The notes under the pieces are model-generated. The model did no database searches and was not told the DNA's origin. It saw only the letters and a program-made list of their open reading frames with translations. A program made the translations under genes and the position numbers. A DNA stretch of 33,443 nt from CALTSX01 sp051647685. Its GTDB lineage: Bacteria > Chlamydiota > Chlamydiia > Chlamydiales > CALTSX01. Every line of letters starts with the position of its first letter. Position 1 is the first letter of the stretch. Of this stretch, positions 1-8,552 are shown in pieces. The stretch lies in contig JBOFEG010000007.1 in the NCBI GenBank assembly GCA_051647685.1, positions 1-33,443 on the forward strand, written 5' to 3'.

Positions 1-2
1 TT

Positions 3-2087
3 CCCTCCTACTTTTTTTTTGAATCAGACCCTAAAAAAAGGCTGGAAAATGCAGAACTTATTATTAACAAAAATGGCTTTGATTCTACAAAGAATTACGG
101 AATGCAAAGTAACGATGAGCATGTAAAATTATTACAATTTGTTATCACTGCCAAAAAATTTAAAACGATACGAGAAATTGATAATTACATACAAAAGCAT
201 CGTATCTTTAACAGTATAGAATTAGCATCATTCCTTGCTAAAAAAGATCCTAAATTACTTATAGAAATCATAGATATTTTGCAAATATCAGAAGAGTTAG
301 ATCAATATAAATTGATTGAATTAATAACAGAAAATCTTGCAAGATACGAACTTCCCAGACTCATACAAAAGTTTAATAAATTTACTTTTTCAACACCTTC
401 TAATTTAAAAAATATTATAGATGTGTTGATTCGAGCCTATGGAGTTACGGTAGTTATGTATTTGACAATTCAATTTAATAGCTTAGGACTTACTTCTGAT
501 GAAGATAGCTATGAGATATCTGAATATTTAGCTAATATATCTCCGAAAGATGTCGCTCAGCATCTTAAATTCATTAAAATAGAGAACCCAGTATATATCA
601 AAAAACTCATTGCTTTTTTGATTAAAAAATCTCCAAAGGATATGTTGAGGTATTTTGACGTTTTTCATACAAATGCAGAATATAGAGATAACATAGCAAG
701 AATGCTTTTATCAGATTTAAAAAAAGAAAATTTAAATGCTAATACAGATAATCCTTTTCAAAAAGTTATTAACTCGCTTATTACCAAAATTGAGCAATAT
801 AGAAATAAAGAGTTACAAACTTTTCTAACTATACATTTTTTAGCGAATTTACAGGATTCGCCTCAATATTTAAAAAGGTTTGACGATCTTACCAGTGATG
901 AAAAAAATGGAGAGACCATCCAACATTTATTATTGCCTATGGTTGTTATATCTTCTTTAGTGAATTCAGCAGAAGACTTATCTTTTGCGAAAGAAATTGC
1001 GAAAATGCTTTCGCTAAGTGAAATTAGAAAAAGTTTACGAAACTCTGCAGGATGTATGCAAAATTTATTACAAACATTGTATGGTATGGAAAAAAGCATG
1101 GAAAAAAACTTGGACTTCCTACCTTCTTCAAAAAAAATCTATTTTTTACACCAAGCCCTTTATTGTTCAAAATCTGATGAAAATGAATATAAAAAAAATC
1201 TTGATGTATTATTTAGCTTATTTATTCGTACTGATATATTTCAGGAAATATTACATAAATTACCAGAAAACTATACCTTTGAAAGTCTATTACTAGAATT
1301 CATTACAAGAATACCAGCTATTCTACATTTAAACAGCCCTATAGATAATTTTTTTGATAAATATACTAATTTTGAAAATAGAATGAGAATTCCTAATACT
1401 CTTATAAAATATGTTACAAAATTAGAAAAGTTAAATGATTCTTCTCTTTTTAAAGATATGCAAAAATTGATTCATTCAATTCTAGAAAATCAAATTGAAC
1501 AAGATAGATATTCAGTAAATAATAACCCTCATTTACAATTTATCCAGAAGGAATTTCCTTCTATATTTGCAAAATGGAAAGTGAGTTTAGAACCGAAAAA
1601 TTTACACATAGATATCAAGAAACAATTAATCGCTGTCGATACAGATAATATGCAAGACTTATTTTTATGTGGAACAGAAATTGAAGGGAGCTGTCAAAGA
1701 ATAGATGGAAATCCGAACGATACTAAGGGACTTATAGCTTATGTTTTAGATGGAAAAAATAGGTTGTTAGCTATTAAAGATAGAGAAACTGGAAAACTAC
1801 AAGCTCGTTGTCTTTTAAGACTTTTATTAGATAGTGAAACAAAAAAGCCTGTGCTTTTTCAAGAACGAATTTATCCACACAATTCTAAATATAGTAATCA
1901 ATTAAACGACTTAGCAAAAACCAAAGCAGAAGATCTCAAACTGCGCCTTTATAATAAAAATGCTTATACAGGAGCTACGCAAAAAATAATTTCTTTAAAC
2001 AACTCTTTAGCTTATGAGTATGTAGATGGAATGCGGAAAATAGTTAATAATGGTAAAATTGAAATCAGTGCTTATCAAATTAATTAA
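3..2087 (+). CDS. Large helical protein of unknown function, probably 5'-partial
   Basis: I do not recognise a named family. The first in-frame ATG is at 102 (661 residues from there), but the frame stays open to the window edge for another 33 codons with protein-like content, and no convincing ribosome binding site precedes 102, so the gene probably starts outside the window. From the ATG, residues 1 to about 490 are rich in Leu, Ile, Lys and Asn, and look like stacked amphipathic helices without a signal peptide or membrane segment. Residues about 500-640 form a distinct C-terminal domain with the motif CGTEIEGSCQRIDG (about 523-536), then GLIAYVLDGKNRLLAIKDR and ARCLLRLLLD. I have the impression, unverified, that similar C-terminal blocks end large uncharacterised proteins of environmental chlamydiae. 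It converges on fabF, with 116 bases between them. Function is unknown; an effector or scaffold role would be guesswork. Confidence 0.75.
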   Translation, partial: PSYFFFESDPKKRLENAELIINKNGFDSTKNYGMQSNDEHVKLLQFVITAKKFKTIREIDNYIQKHRIFNSIELASFLAKKDPKLLIEIIDILQISEELDQYKLIELITENLARYELPRLIQKFNKFTFSTPSNLKNIIDVLIRAYGVTVVMYLTIQFNSLGLTSDEDSYEISEYLANISPKDVAQHLKFIKIENPVYIKKLIAFLIKKSPKDMLRYFDVFHTNAEYRDNIARMLLSDLKKENLNANTDNPFQKVINSLITKIEQYRNKELQTFLTIHFLANLQDSPQYLKRFDDLTSDEKNGETIQHLLLPMVVISSLVNSAEDLSFAKEIAKMLSLSEIRKSLRNSAGCMQNLLQTLYGMEKSMEKNLDFLPSSKKIYFLHQALYCSKSDENEYKKNLDVLFSLFIRTDIFQEILHKLPENYTFESLLLEFITRIPAILHLNSPIDNFFDKYTNFENRMRIPNTLIKYVTKLEKLNDSSLFKDMQKLIHSILENQIEQDRYSVNNNPHLQFIQKEFPSIFAKWKVSLEPKNLHIDIKKQLIAVDTDNMQDLFLCGTEIEGSCQRIDGNPNDTKGLIAYVLDGKNRLLAIKDRETGKLQARCLLRLLLDSETKKPVLFQERIYPHNSKYSNQLNDLAKTKAEDLKLRLYNKNAYTGATQKIISLNNSLAYEYVDGMRKIVNNGKIEISAYQIN

Positions 2088-2203
2088 CAATTAATCTAAT
2101 TAGAAATTTTTATTAATTCTATTAATTTAAATCTTTGTTTGTGATTTATAAATACCAAAAATAAAGGTTAAATTACTAAAGTTAAAAAGGATGGATCTAA
2201 GGG

Positions 2204-3472
2204 TTAGAACCTACCAGTCTTATAAGGAGCAAAGACAAGTGTTGAATTGTGTCCTCCAAATCCGAATGAATTAGACAGAGCTATTGTAACGTCACATGAA
2301 ACAGCTTCATTTCGAACAATATCAAATTCTTCAACTTCTGGCTCGATGTCATTACAATTGATGGTAGGGTGCAGTTTTCCGGTCTGGATAGCTTGCACAA
2401 CTGTGACAGCTTCCATTCCACCTGCAGCACCGAGACAATGACCAATCATAGATTTAGTACCATTCATCTTGATATTTTTCCGTAAATCTTCTGAAAATAT
2501 CTGTTTTATACCTCGAATCTCAGCCAGATCGCCGACAACAGTTGAGGTTGCGTGCGCATTGATATAATTGACTTCTTCTTTTTGTACCCCTGCATCTTGC
2601 AATGCTTTGCCAATACAAAGAGAGACTCCTTGTCCATCTGCGAGTGGATCTGTCATATGATGTGCGTCGCAATTGACTGCGCCACCCAAATACTCGGCAA
2701 GAATTGGAGCTCCTCTTTTTTGTGCATGTTCAAGGCTCTCTAAAATTAATACCCCAGCACCTTCCCCCATGACAAACCCATCTCTCATTTTGTCCCAAGG
2801 CTTAGAGGCTCCCGTCGGATCGTCATTATTCTGAGATACTGCTTTTATTGCGACAAACCCGGACAATCCAACAGGGGTAATGGGAGCTTCAGCTCCACCG
2901 CAAACCATCAGATCCGCTTCGCCTTTCCGGATATGTTCCGCAGCTTGCAGTATACTATAATTCCCTGTGGCACAGGCGGTAGACATGGAGTAATTAGGCC
3001 CCATAAACCCGAGATCAATGGCCAGTATGGCGCCCCCCATATTCGTAATAATATAAGGAACAAAAAAAGGAGTTAAACGCTTATGTCCTTTATGGAGAAT
3101 AGTTTGAGCTCCTTCGTAGAACATTGTCATACCTCCCATCCCAGAACCAATAATAACGCCGCAACGCTCCTTATCGAGATTAGAAAGCACTTCTGGGGTA
3201 ATATGTGCGTATTCAAGAGCTTTTTTCCCAGCGACTACCGAGTAGAGAATGAAGGGATCGACGCGACGAGCCTGTTTTTTATCGATATATTGATCTGTTT
3301 CAAAGGGAGCTACACTAGCCGCAAAGCGAGTGGGGTAATCACTACAATCAAATTGATCGATGGCCCTAACGCCACTTTTCCCAGAAAGCAATTGATTATA
3401 AAAATGATTTACATCTGTTCCAAAACAAGATACAACTCCAATTCCCGTCACCACAACTCGTCGTTTTGTCAT
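2204..3472 (-). CDS. fabF: 3-oxoacyl-[acyl-carrier-protein] synthase II (KAS II)
   Basis: FabF condenses malonyl-ACP with a growing acyl-ACP in type II fatty-acid elongation in the cytosol. The 422-residue protein has the normal family length and thiolase fold signatures. The nucleophile Cys lies in STACATGN (Cys167), the first catalytic His in NAHATST (His307) and the second in GTKSMIGH (Lys340, His345), so the Cys-His-His set is complete. The C-terminal glycine-rich NSFGFGGHN is present. I chose the ATG at 3472, which gives the typical MTKRRVVVTGIG start and has GGGA about six bases upstream; a TTG four codons earlier is possible. It is the last gene of the minus-strand run, 95 bases after rsfS. 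The other fab genes lie in a separate operon at 28964-31961, the split also seen in Chlamydia. Confidence 0.96.
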   Translation of the reverse strand: MTKRRVVVTGIGVVSCFGTDVNHFYNQLLSGKSGVRAIDQFDCSDYPTRFAASVAPFETDQYIDKKQARRVDPFILYSVVAGKKALEYAHITPEVLSNLDKERCGVIIGSGMGGMTMFYEGAQTILHKGHKRLTPFFVPYIITNMGGAILAIDLGFMGPNYSMSTACATGNYSILQAAEHIRKGEADLMVCGGAEAPITPVGLSGFVAIKAVSQNNDDPTGASKPWDKMRDGFVMGEGAGVLILESLEHAQKRGAPILAEYLGGAVNCDAHHMTDPLADGQGVSLCIGKALQDAGVQKEEVNYINAHATSTVVGDLAEIRGIKQIFSEDLRKNIKMNGTKSMIGHCLGAAGGMEAVTVVQAIQTGKLHPTINCNDIEPEVEEFDIVRNEAVSCDVTIALSNSFGFGGHNSTLVFAPYKTGRF

Positions 3473-3567
3473 ATAGATTCCCAAGTAAACTAATCTAACT
3501 ATTTTAATCTATAGTGGGATTATCTAAAATAGTAATATATTTTTTATTTAAAGAATAATTTGTATAC

Positions 3568-3933
3568 TTAAAAAGTATTTTGATTCCCCTGTAGATCAAT
3601 AATCTTCCCATTTTGCCATAATTGTTCTAATCGGTATTTTTCTCTAAACGATGGAATAAAAAGATAAATAATTAATTCAAGATAATCAATAACAACCCAA
3701 TCTCCATGAGAAAGACCTTCGATATAAGAAGGAGTACTCCCCTTTTTTTCTAAGAATTCGATTACTTCTTTAGCTAAAGCAATGACGTGACGTTCGATAT
3801 TTCCATTGGCTAAAATCACATAATCGGTCAAGAGGGATATCTCCCGGACATCAATCGCAAGAAGAGCCGTGCCCTTTTTACTATATAAGAATTGCGCTAT
3901 AGATTGAATGAGAGTTGTAGAATCTTTATGCAT
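3568..3933 (-). CDS. rsfS: Ribosomal silencing factor RsfS
   Basis: RsfS (YbeB/Iojap family) binds ribosomal protein L14 on the large subunit and blocks subunit joining when nutrients are short. The 121-residue protein shows the family core: DYVILANGNIERHV (about 37-50), then EGLSHGDWVVIDY and the C-terminal REKYRLEQLW. There is no signal peptide and the length fits the family. The ATG at 3933 starts the conserved N-terminal helix. It lies 35 bases downstream of the coiled-coil gene and 95 bases before fabF, the same order as CT769-CT770 in C. trachomatis. Confidence 0.93.
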   Translation of the reverse strand: MHKDSTTLIQSIAQFLYSKKGTALLAIDVREISLLTDYVILANGNIERHVIALAKEVIEFLEKKGSTPSYIEGLSHGDWVVIDYLELIIYLFIPSFREKYRLEQLWQNGKIIDLQGNQNTF

Positions 3934-3968
3934 AAAAAAATTTTACTACAACATGGATTCTCTGGCAA

Positions 3969-5561
3969 TTAGACTTGTAATTCCAATAAATATTCTTCTA
4001 ATTTTTCAATAGAACTATTAATTTTTTCCATATGATCTCTTGCCTTTTGAATACAATCTCGACAAAGCAGGGCTTGCTGAAAATTGAGACCAGAGGAGCT
4101 ATTGAGCCTTCGTAGGCTCTCGAGATGTAATTTAACTTCCTCTTTACATGCAAATGCTTTATGAAGATGATCTGTTATACTTTGTGCTTTCTCGATCGGA
4201 TCTGTTATTTCCCAAGCAGCTTCATGTTGTTTTTGCAAGATTGTAGTTTGCAAATCAACTTGCGCTGCTTGATATTCTATTTCTTCCTCTAAATTGAATG
4301 TTAAAGTCAAAGATTGTTTGTTGGATTCCTCATGGATATCTAATAATTCCTGTATGGACATGTGGATTGCTTTTTCAACAGTAGTCTTATACTGATTTAA
4401 AAAGTTAGCTACTTCTTCTCGTCGAGAACTATTTCGAGAAGTATGCGAAGGATCTTTTTGTAAATATTTATCTTCCGCTAGTTGTTGTTGTTTCTCGAGT
4501 TCTCCTCGAAGTATCTTTACCTGTTCGTGAACAAAAGGAATTTTTTCTATATTCTGGTAAATCTCATCGAGTTTTTCGGAATATGTTTTTTTAGAAAAAG
4601 ATTCTGTTGTGATCCATTTTCCAAAATTCTGTATTTCTTGATAGATGGATTCAAATTCGAGCTGGTTTTTTTGTTTCTTTTCTTGATAATCCTGACGTCT
4701 CTGTTTTTCTTTTTGTTTAATCGTCTCGAAACATGTACTTAGCAATTTTCGCGTAGAGAAAAAACATTCTGATGAAATAGAGAGAACTTTTGCCATCTTT
4801 TGAAATGCTTTGATTTCCTCTTTTAATAAATATAAAGGGGGTAATTTTTCCCTTTGAGGAGTCGTTGTGGCCTGAAAATATTTCTCGTTAAAGCGCTGAA
4901 CATCTTCGTAAAATAAAGTGCTCATCTCCTGTATCATCTGCTTTTTTCTCGGGAAAATTCGGTTTCCTAATTGCGAAAGTTTTTGCAGCAACTTGACCTT
5001 ATATTTAATTGAGATTGGAATAGCAATTAGTTCTCTCCGTATAGTCTGAATTCTAGAAATCATTGCATGGATAAAATTCAGTTGTAGTTGATTCTGATTA
5101 TATACCTTTTCTTGTTCCCTTAATATATATCCCTCTTTAGGGAAATCAATTCTATCCATTAGAGCTATTTTTTTTTCTTCTTCGTCAAAGTCCTTTTCTA
5201 GCGATTCTACGGCTAAAGTTATCTGTTCAATAGAAAAGGCATTTTGTTCTTGTAAAATGTCATTGAGATTTCTAGCTTCTTTAGCTAGTTCAATATATTC
5301 TTCCCACAAAGCGCAGCGAACTGTTGGAGTAGATATCTCTTTAAAAGATTCTAAAGCGCATTTTTTAGCTTCCCAAAAGGGAACAAAGGCAGGATAATTT
5401 GGTTTAGAGAGAGACTCGCGCATGACATCAATACAAAAGCGAACTCGCTTTATAGGATCTTGCAGAGTTGTTAGGGTTTCTTGAAATAGATCGGGTTCAC
5501 GCGGAGTAGAAGCTGATGGTTCATCTTGTTTCGGTAGCATAGCTTGCTTATTTTTTGTCAT
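3969..5561 (-). CDS. Coiled-coil protein of unknown function between miaA and rsfS
   Basis: The 530-residue protein is very rich in Glu, Lys and Gln and has long stretches with heptad-like spacing (for example about 215-350 and 455-525), so it is predicted to be mostly coiled coil. It has no signal peptide, membrane segment or recognisable catalytic motif. The N-terminal 25 residues are polar and probably disordered; the next part (about 25-120) contains aromatic helices that could be a folded domain. A CRDC pair sits near residue 498. Its place between miaA and rsfS matches the hypothetical genes CT767/CT768 of C. trachomatis, so it is probably a chlamydial lineage-specific protein, but I infer this from position only. 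The ATG at 5561 is the only reasonable start. Function unknown. Confidence 0.85.
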   Translation of the reverse strand: MTKNKQAMLPKQDEPSASTPREPDLFQETLTTLQDPIKRVRFCIDVMRESLSKPNYPAFVPFWEAKKCALESFKEISTPTVRCALWEEYIELAKEARNLNDILQEQNAFSIEQITLAVESLEKDFDEEEKKIALMDRIDFPKEGYILREQEKVYNQNQLQLNFIHAMISRIQTIRRELIAIPISIKYKVKLLQKLSQLGNRIFPRKKQMIQEMSTLFYEDVQRFNEKYFQATTTPQREKLPPLYLLKEEIKAFQKMAKVLSISSECFFSTRKLLSTCFETIKQKEKQRRQDYQEKKQKNQLEFESIYQEIQNFGKWITTESFSKKTYSEKLDEIYQNIEKIPFVHEQVKILRGELEKQQQLAEDKYLQKDPSHTSRNSSRREEVANFLNQYKTTVEKAIHMSIQELLDIHEESNKQSLTLTFNLEEEIEYQAAQVDLQTTILQKQHEAAWEITDPIEKAQSITDHLHKAFACKEEVKLHLESLRRLNSSSGLNFQQALLCRDCIQKARDHMEKINSSIEKLEEYLLELQV

Positions 5562-5658
5562 AAATAAAACTTATATCATTAATTAAACTTTTCATTGATC
5601 TTAAAAAAGATTCACTTTTTCGCAAAGGTAATTCTTAACTCTATATTTAATAGTTTTT

Positions 5659-6663
5659 TTAAAAGGAATGTTCATAATCTTGAATTATTAACTCAATTAA
5701 ATTAGTTCTACTAATTTCCTCTATGTTGATCCATCGAAAGAGCTGCTCTTTCTTAAACCAAGTGAATTGCTTTTTTACAAATCGCTTAGAAGAGGCAATA
5801 AAATTTTGTAGAAAGAGATCGAAATCTTCTTCTCTTTGTGCGCTTTGAAGATATTCAAGTCCTTGCTTATAACCGATAGCTTGTGATGCTGTTGTATTAT
5901 CTCGAAGCCCTTGGCGCTCGAGATCTGCAATTTCTTGCAGAAACCCATCTGCAATCATCTGATGGCATCTTTCCTCTATTCTTGTATACAATACAGATTT
6001 AGGGCGGTAAATAAACCAACATCGAAAATTATAGCGAAGAGAAAAGCTCTCCATTCGTTCTGGAGAAATGCGAAAGGCACTAACTTTTTGTTGGGTGAGT
6101 GAAATAATTTCAAGAGCTCTCACAATTTTTTGTTTGTCTCTCTGCGTGATTGTCCGCGCATATTCCGGATCGAGCTTGCCTAGTTTATCAAAAAGAAATT
6201 CTATTCCAAATTTTTCCATTTCAGCTTCTAAAGATTTTCGTAGTGAGGGAATAGATGGCGGACCAAGAGGAGGTCCATAGATTAACGAATGGAGGTAAAA
6301 ACCAGTCCCACCTACTACAATGGGAACTTTATTGCGAGATAAAATATCAACTACCGCTCGACTAGCAAGGGAATAAAAATCTACAATATTGCAAGGGTTT
6401 TGTACATCCTGGACGTCAATGAGATGATGGGGTATTTCTTTTCTGATCTCTTTAGAGATTTTTGCAGTTCCAATATCCATGCCTCGATATACTTGCATTG
6501 AGTCAGCAGATATAATTTCTCCACCAAGTATTTTAGCGATGGCAACAGATAATTCGGTTTTTCCAACGGCTGTGGGACCCGAAATAATAATAACTTTTTT
6601 GCGTTTACTGAGATCTGTTTTCTGTAATTTTGCGCTTGGTAAGACAGCAGCATCAAATTTCAC
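5659..6663 (-). CDS. miaA: tRNA dimethylallyltransferase MiaA
   Basis: MiaA transfers a dimethylallyl group to N6 of A37 in tRNAs that read codons starting with U. The 334-residue protein has the P-loop GPTAVGKT at residues 29-36, the DSMQVYRGMDIGTAK block at 54-68 that places the catalytic Asp and substrate-binding residues, the GGTGFYLHSL motif, and the later QAIGYKQ segment of the tRNA-binding part. There is no in-frame ATG before the P-loop, so the start is the GTG at 6663, with AGG about seven bases upstream. This leaves an N-terminal extension of about 20 residues. It is followed by the coiled-coil gene after 97 bases and preceded by the STAS gene, as in Chlamydia (CT765-CT766). Confidence 0.95.
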   Translation of the reverse strand: MKFDAAVLPSAKLQKTDLSKRKKVIIISGPTAVGKTELSVAIAKILGGEIISADSMQVYRGMDIGTAKISKEIRKEIPHHLIDVQDVQNPCNIVDFYSLASRAVVDILSRNKVPIVVGGTGFYLHSLIYGPPLGPPSIPSLRKSLEAEMEKFGIEFLFDKLGKLDPEYARTITQRDKQKIVRALEIISLTQQKVSAFRISPERMESFSLRYNFRCWFIYRPKSVLYTRIEERCHQMIADGFLQEIADLERQGLRDNTTASQAIGYKQGLEYLQSAQREEDFDLFLQNFIASSKRFVKKQFTWFKKEQLFRWINIEEISRTNLIELIIQDYEHSF

Positions 6664-6710
6664 GAGTTACCTAAATATAATGTAGAGTCGATAGCTAGAA
6701 GCTGGTGGAA

Positions 6711-7058
6711 TTACTCCCCAGCGCGCAAAGCAGCTTTTTCTGAATGAAAGATACGTAGAATTTTTTCAAATCCAGCCATTTTTATAATTTCCATGACTTC
6801 TCCACTCATGCAACAACAATATAAATTACCACCTGCAATATGCAATTTTTTAGTGTAAGAGAGAAGTAATCTCATGCCAGCGCTGCTTAAATAATCGAGT
6901 GATGTAAAATCTAGTATAATGATATTATGACTTTTTTTAATAAGTTCTTCCATGGTTCTTTCTAGAATTGGGGAAGAAGAGGCATCTAATCTTCCGTCAA
7001 GTCTCAATATAATTTTCTTCTCGTAATATTCTACCTTAATATCTAATCCCGCTGACAT
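6711..7058 (-). CDS. rsbV: STAS-domain anti-anti-sigma factor (RsbV-like)
   Basis: This is a single STAS domain of 115 residues, the size of SpoIIAA/RsbV proteins. In Chlamydia such proteins belong to a partner-switching pathway in which an RsbW kinase phosphorylates a serine of the antagonist and so changes which regulator it binds. The phosphoacceptor loop reads LDYLSSAGMRLLLS, with Ser58/Ser59 as the likely site. The preceding strand NIIILDFTSLD and the following helix are typical. No kinase or phosphatase partner is encoded in this window. The gene lies 19 bases downstream of the KH-domain gene and matches the position of CT765 (rsbV1), which supports the symbol. Confidence 0.9.
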   Translation of the reverse strand: MSAGLDIKVEYYEKKIILRLDGRLDASSSPILERTMEELIKKSHNIIILDFTSLDYLSSAGMRLLLSYTKKLHIAGGNLYCCCMSGEVMEIIKMAGFEKILRIFHSEKAALRAGE

Positions 7059-7077
7059 AGATGTATATTCCTATTGA

Positions 7078-7308
7078 TTATTGCAACAATTCTAATTTCA
7101 CTTTGCGTCCGAGTCTTGCACCAATTGGTATAGATAATGATCGAAGGGCATCAATTGTTTTTCCTTTTTTTCCAACTACTTGTCCAATATCTTTTTCGCC
7201 AACCGATATCTCAATAATAGTTCTTACATTGCCCTCTATAATTTGTACTTTTACTTCATCTGGATGATCTACAATGTTTTTAATAATATATTCAAAGAAT
7301 TCTTTCAT
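7078..7308 (-). CDS. khpA: KH-domain RNA-binding protein KhpA
   Basis: This 76-residue protein is a single type II KH domain of the KhpA/YlqC family, a small RNA-binding protein that often pairs with KhpB in other bacteria. The RNA-contacting loop is GKKG at residues 46-49 inside VGEKDIGQVVGKKGKTIDAL, and the flanking strands fit the family. It has no other domain. The ATG at 7308 is the only start. It sits between cutA and the STAS gene in the same orientation, probably in one transcript. Confidence 0.88.
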   Translation of the reverse strand: MKEFFEYIIKNIVDHPDEVKVQIIEGNVRTIIEISVGEKDIGQVVGKKGKTIDALRSLSIPIGARLGRKVKLELLQ

Positions 7309-7390
7309 AAATTAACCAAAAATTTTTTCCTATAACTTTTTGCAAAGAGTACCATCCCAGGAGTTTTCCATCAATCCTTTCAAAAGTCTC

Positions 7391-7717
7391 TTATGTATCA
7401 TTTAATTCAGTGACTTGGGCTACCCAATGTAAATAAGAGCGTTCCCCAAACAGAACCTTCCAGCTAAGCAGCGATGGAACTGTGTAGGAGGCCTTTTCAC
7501 AAATATAATCTCTGATATTTTTCCACAATTCTTCTCGAGTTTTTATAAACACACAGACCTCATTTGCCTGAGTAATTTGTCCTTCCCAAGAAAAATAGGA
7601 TTCGACAGACGGCAATATATTGATACATGCCGCTAGTTTATTAGAAATGATCTCGCGTGCAACCTCTCTTGCTTCCTCTAAATCTGCTGCAATCCACTCT
7701 ATTACAATGTAAGACAT
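7391..7717 (-). CDS. cutA: Divalent-cation tolerance protein CutA
   Basis: CutA1 is a small trimeric protein with a ferredoxin-like fold, linked to copper tolerance in E. coli; its real role is unsettled. The 108-residue protein has the conserved AREIISNKLAACINILP segment (about 19-36) and the SYFSWEGQI core strand that follows it, then EVCVFIKTR. The signature and length fit the family. It starts seven bases after the ftsQ stop, so it is probably translated from the same message as the peptidoglycan genes. The same neighbour relation exists in Chlamydia. Confidence 0.93.
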   Translation of the reverse strand: MSYIVIEWIAADLEEAREVAREIISNKLAACINILPSVESYFSWEGQITQANEVCVFIKTREELWKNIRDYICEKASYTVPSLLSWKVLFGERSYLHWVAQVTELNDT

Positions 7718-7724
7718 ATTATTC

Positions 7725-8552
7725 TCATCTGATAAAAGCGAGATCTGGAAGTCTTAAGTCAAATATTCTTTTCGAAATTAAATCAGTAGAAACCAACTCC
7801 TTTTTAAGGATAAGATATTGATCAATACCTCGCAAAGGTTTTTTTGGGTTCAATCGGAGAATATGGGACCCGAGCGGAAGATATTTTGAAGCATGGCTTT
7901 CCATTAATTCTACAATAAGAATTATTTCTCGTTTTGCATACGCATCGGATAAAAGGGAGGCTACATCGATTTGTCGAACGAGAAATTTTTCTTGGAATCC
8001 GATTTCAAGAGTATGCGCAACAATATCTAAAGCAATTTTCATCGATTCACTTGTAATCTGATATCCCCATAGATTAGCTTTATCGGGGAGTTCTGAATCG
8101 TGCACATAGATTAGAGGAAGTCGTTTTATCGAGAAAAAAGGAGATATTGGAAATAATACCCCCTCTTTATCAATGCCTACATTATAATAATTGCCAAGAT
8201 AAGCAACGGGTTGTCTAAGCTCATAATTGATATAGAGAGTATCTCGATCTAAATCGATACTACACTCCTTCATAATAGGAAAAGATTTCAAAATTTGACA
8301 CGATTTCTTTATATTAAACTTTTTACTTATAACAGAAGAATCTTGACTGAGCGATAAAAGCTCTGCAAAGAAATCCGTTTGGAGAGAGTTTTTTTCTGGA
8401 GAGCACTGTATAATTGTGGTGATTACTGATTCTTGTGGACTCTGAATGGTCCAATAAGTATGTAGTAGATGGTATCCGCTAATTACCATACAGATAAATG
8501 AAATAAAAATGATACAGATTGATATGGGCAGGATCGTCTTTCGGTTTATCAT
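7725..8552 (-). CDS. ftsQ: Cell-division protein FtsQ-like
   Basis: FtsQ is a bitopic inner-membrane protein that links early and late divisome parts through its periplasmic POTRA and beta domains. The 275-residue protein has a short cytoplasmic tail, one membrane helix at about residues 7-28 and a long extracytoplasmic part. A POTRA-like region is centred on about 80-120 (the SFPIMKECSIDLDRDTLYI part), and the C-terminus ends with RIFDLRLPDLAFIR, close to the FtsQ consensus in which the protein sets the division-site register. Overall similarity is weak, as in chlamydial FtsQ (CT764). Its ATG overlaps the MurG-MurC stop in an ATGA, which means translational coupling is likely. Confidence 0.82.
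   Translation of the reverse strand: MINRKTILPISICIIFISFICMVISGYHLLHTYWTIQSPQESVITTIIQCSPEKNSLQTDFFAELLSLSQDSSVISKKFNIKKSCQILKSFPIMKECSIDLDRDTLYINYELRQPVAYLGNYYNVGIDKEGVLFPISPFFSIKRLPLIYVHDSELPDKANLWGYQITSESMKIALDIVAHTLEIGFQEKFLVRQIDVASLLSDAYAKREIILIVELMESHASKYLPLGSHILRLNPKKPLRGIDQYLILKKELVSTDLISKRIFDLRLPDLAFIR

Noticed and set aside
863..1099. Antisense and out-of-frame reading frames within the larger genes, such as this one
   Set aside because: They lie fully within genes with clear families or continuous coding character, lack ribosome binding sites and encode nothing recognisable.
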